Shown piece by piece: positions 15,510 through 15,903 of a DNA stretch of 15,903 nt. Position 1 is the stretch's first letter; each line of letters begins with the position of its first letter. Source of the DNA: an uncultured Collinsella sp. (GTDB lineage Bacteria; Actinomycetota; Coriobacteriia; Coriobacteriales; Coriobacteriaceae). The position numbers and the translations under genes were made by a program. The DNA lies in assembly GCA_900545075.1 (NCBI GenBank), contig UQXT01000050.1, positions 1 to 15,903 of the forward strand, in the 5' to 3' direction. The notes under the pieces were generated by a model. The model saw only the letters and a list, made by a program, of their open reading frames with translations. It did not search any database and was not told the DNA's origin.

Positions 15510-15592
15510 TCGTGTCCGCACGGCAGCGTATCCTTATTCTGAATACAGAGCGGGCAAAGCCCGCATAGACAATAGGCCAGCGAGGAGGAGAT

Positions 15593-15903
15593 ATGGACAG
15601 TAGAGATATCGAGAAGTGGCGTGTCGAACTTGATAGCTACGCCAATGTGGAAGACGGCGTTGAGTATTGGCTCGCACGCGATTTAATGGAACCCATGGGG
15701 TACACTCGATGGGAGAACTTCGCCGAAGTTGTTAAGAGGGCAAAAGTCTCGTGCGAAACAAACAAAACTCCAGTTGATTCCCATTTTCGTGACACCACGA
15801 AAATGGTAACTGCCGGTGTCGCCGCTCGCGCGGTTAAAGACTACAAACTTACGCGCTATGCATGCTATTTAATCGCACAGAACGGAGATTCAAACAAGCC
15901 AGA
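15593..15903 (+). CDS. dinD: DinD-like (DNA damage-inducible protein D) protein, 5' part only
   Basis: The gene is cut by the window edge after 103 codons; it is missing from longer ORF lists for that reason. The translation includes VEYWLARDLMEPMGYTRWENF, VVKRAKVSCE, VDSHFRDTTKMV and KDYKLTRYACYLIAQNGDSN. These follow the N-terminal part of DinD (WSARQLGKLLGY, RAKEAC, DHFEE, LSRYACYLVVQNGDPAKP in the E. coli protein as I recall it), a BRO-N-like domain. In E. coli DinD is SOS-induced and antagonises RecA filaments; the role here is inferred. AGGAGG (15583-15588) lies 4 nt before the ATG. No recognisable LexA box of the E. coli or actinobacterial type was found upstream. Confidence 0.88.
   Translation, partial: MDSRDIEKWRVELDSYANVEDGVEYWLARDLMEPMGYTRWENFAEVVKRAKVSCETNKTPVDSHFRDTTKMVTAGVAARAVKDYKLTRYACYLIAQNGDSNKP

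Noticed and set aside
15538..15549. TCTGAATACAGA upstream of the DinD-like gene as a LexA box.
   Set aside because: The spacing fits neither CTGT-N8-ACAG nor the actinobacterial GAAC-N4-GTTC type, and a 4-bp arm palindrome is common by chance.
15550..15564. GCGGGC-AAA-GCCCGC hairpin before the DinD-like gene as a terminator.
   Set aside because: No T tract follows, and it lies too close to the next ribosome binding site to assign with confidence.

Overview
The window looks like chromosomal DNA from a high-GC anaerobic member of the Coriobacteriia, most likely a Collinsella-like gut bacterium. This is inference from the GC-rich third codon positions, the strong purine-rich ribosome binding sites, the Gram-positive cell-wall sorting signal, the Gram-positive type SUF operon with SufU, and the scaffold/GGGtGRT gene pair. 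No rRNA, tRNA, CRISPR array or complete insertion sequence was seen.

Left part, minus strand (7-5085). An AAA-ATPase-like protein with a C-terminal PD-(D/E)XK-type region (7-1803) has apparently lost key catalytic residues. Next is a secreted, wall-anchored protein with a lysozyme-like head, a long acidic Ser/Thr-rich stalk and an MPKTG sorting signal (2006-3805), followed by a clear terminator. Upstream of it are a HEPN/MNT nucleotidyltransferase pair (3952-4645) and an Rrf2/IscR-type regulator (4654-5085). These three small genes are packed tightly enough to be one transcript that starts at the suf divergence region.

Centre, plus strand (5310-10555). A complete SUF iron-sulfur cluster assembly operon in the order sufC-sufB-sufD-sufS-sufU, with gaps of 12 nt or less or overlapping stop/start codons, ends at a strong hairpin terminator. 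SufS and SufU mobilise sulfur from cysteine, and SufBCD is the scaffold on which the cluster is built. The Rrf2 regulator is divergent, and the shared intergenic region holds two 31-bp near-palindromes with TGGGACAA half-sites whose centres are 44 bp apart. They are strong operator candidates for iron-sulfur-responsive control.

Right part (10632-15903). On the minus strand is a Y1/REP-associated transposase-like protein whose HUH motif is replaced by YVD and which carries a C-terminal helix-turn-helix, so it may be a domesticated DNA-binding protein. On the plus strand follow a NifU-like scaffold protein and a GGGtGRT-family protein, probably highly expressed and ending at a UUCG-loop terminator. 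Then come a long 22-bp-arm inverted repeat flanked by TATC on both sides, an FAD-dependent oxidoreductase of the fumarate reductase/L-aspartate oxidase family, and the start of a DinD-like gene cut by the window edge.

Nothing here is clearly a wholly new system. The best leads are the paired operator palindromes, the HEPN/MNT module apparently co-transcribed with an Fe-S regulator, the HUH-less transposase relative with a nearby palindromic repeat, and the degenerate ATPase/nuclease.
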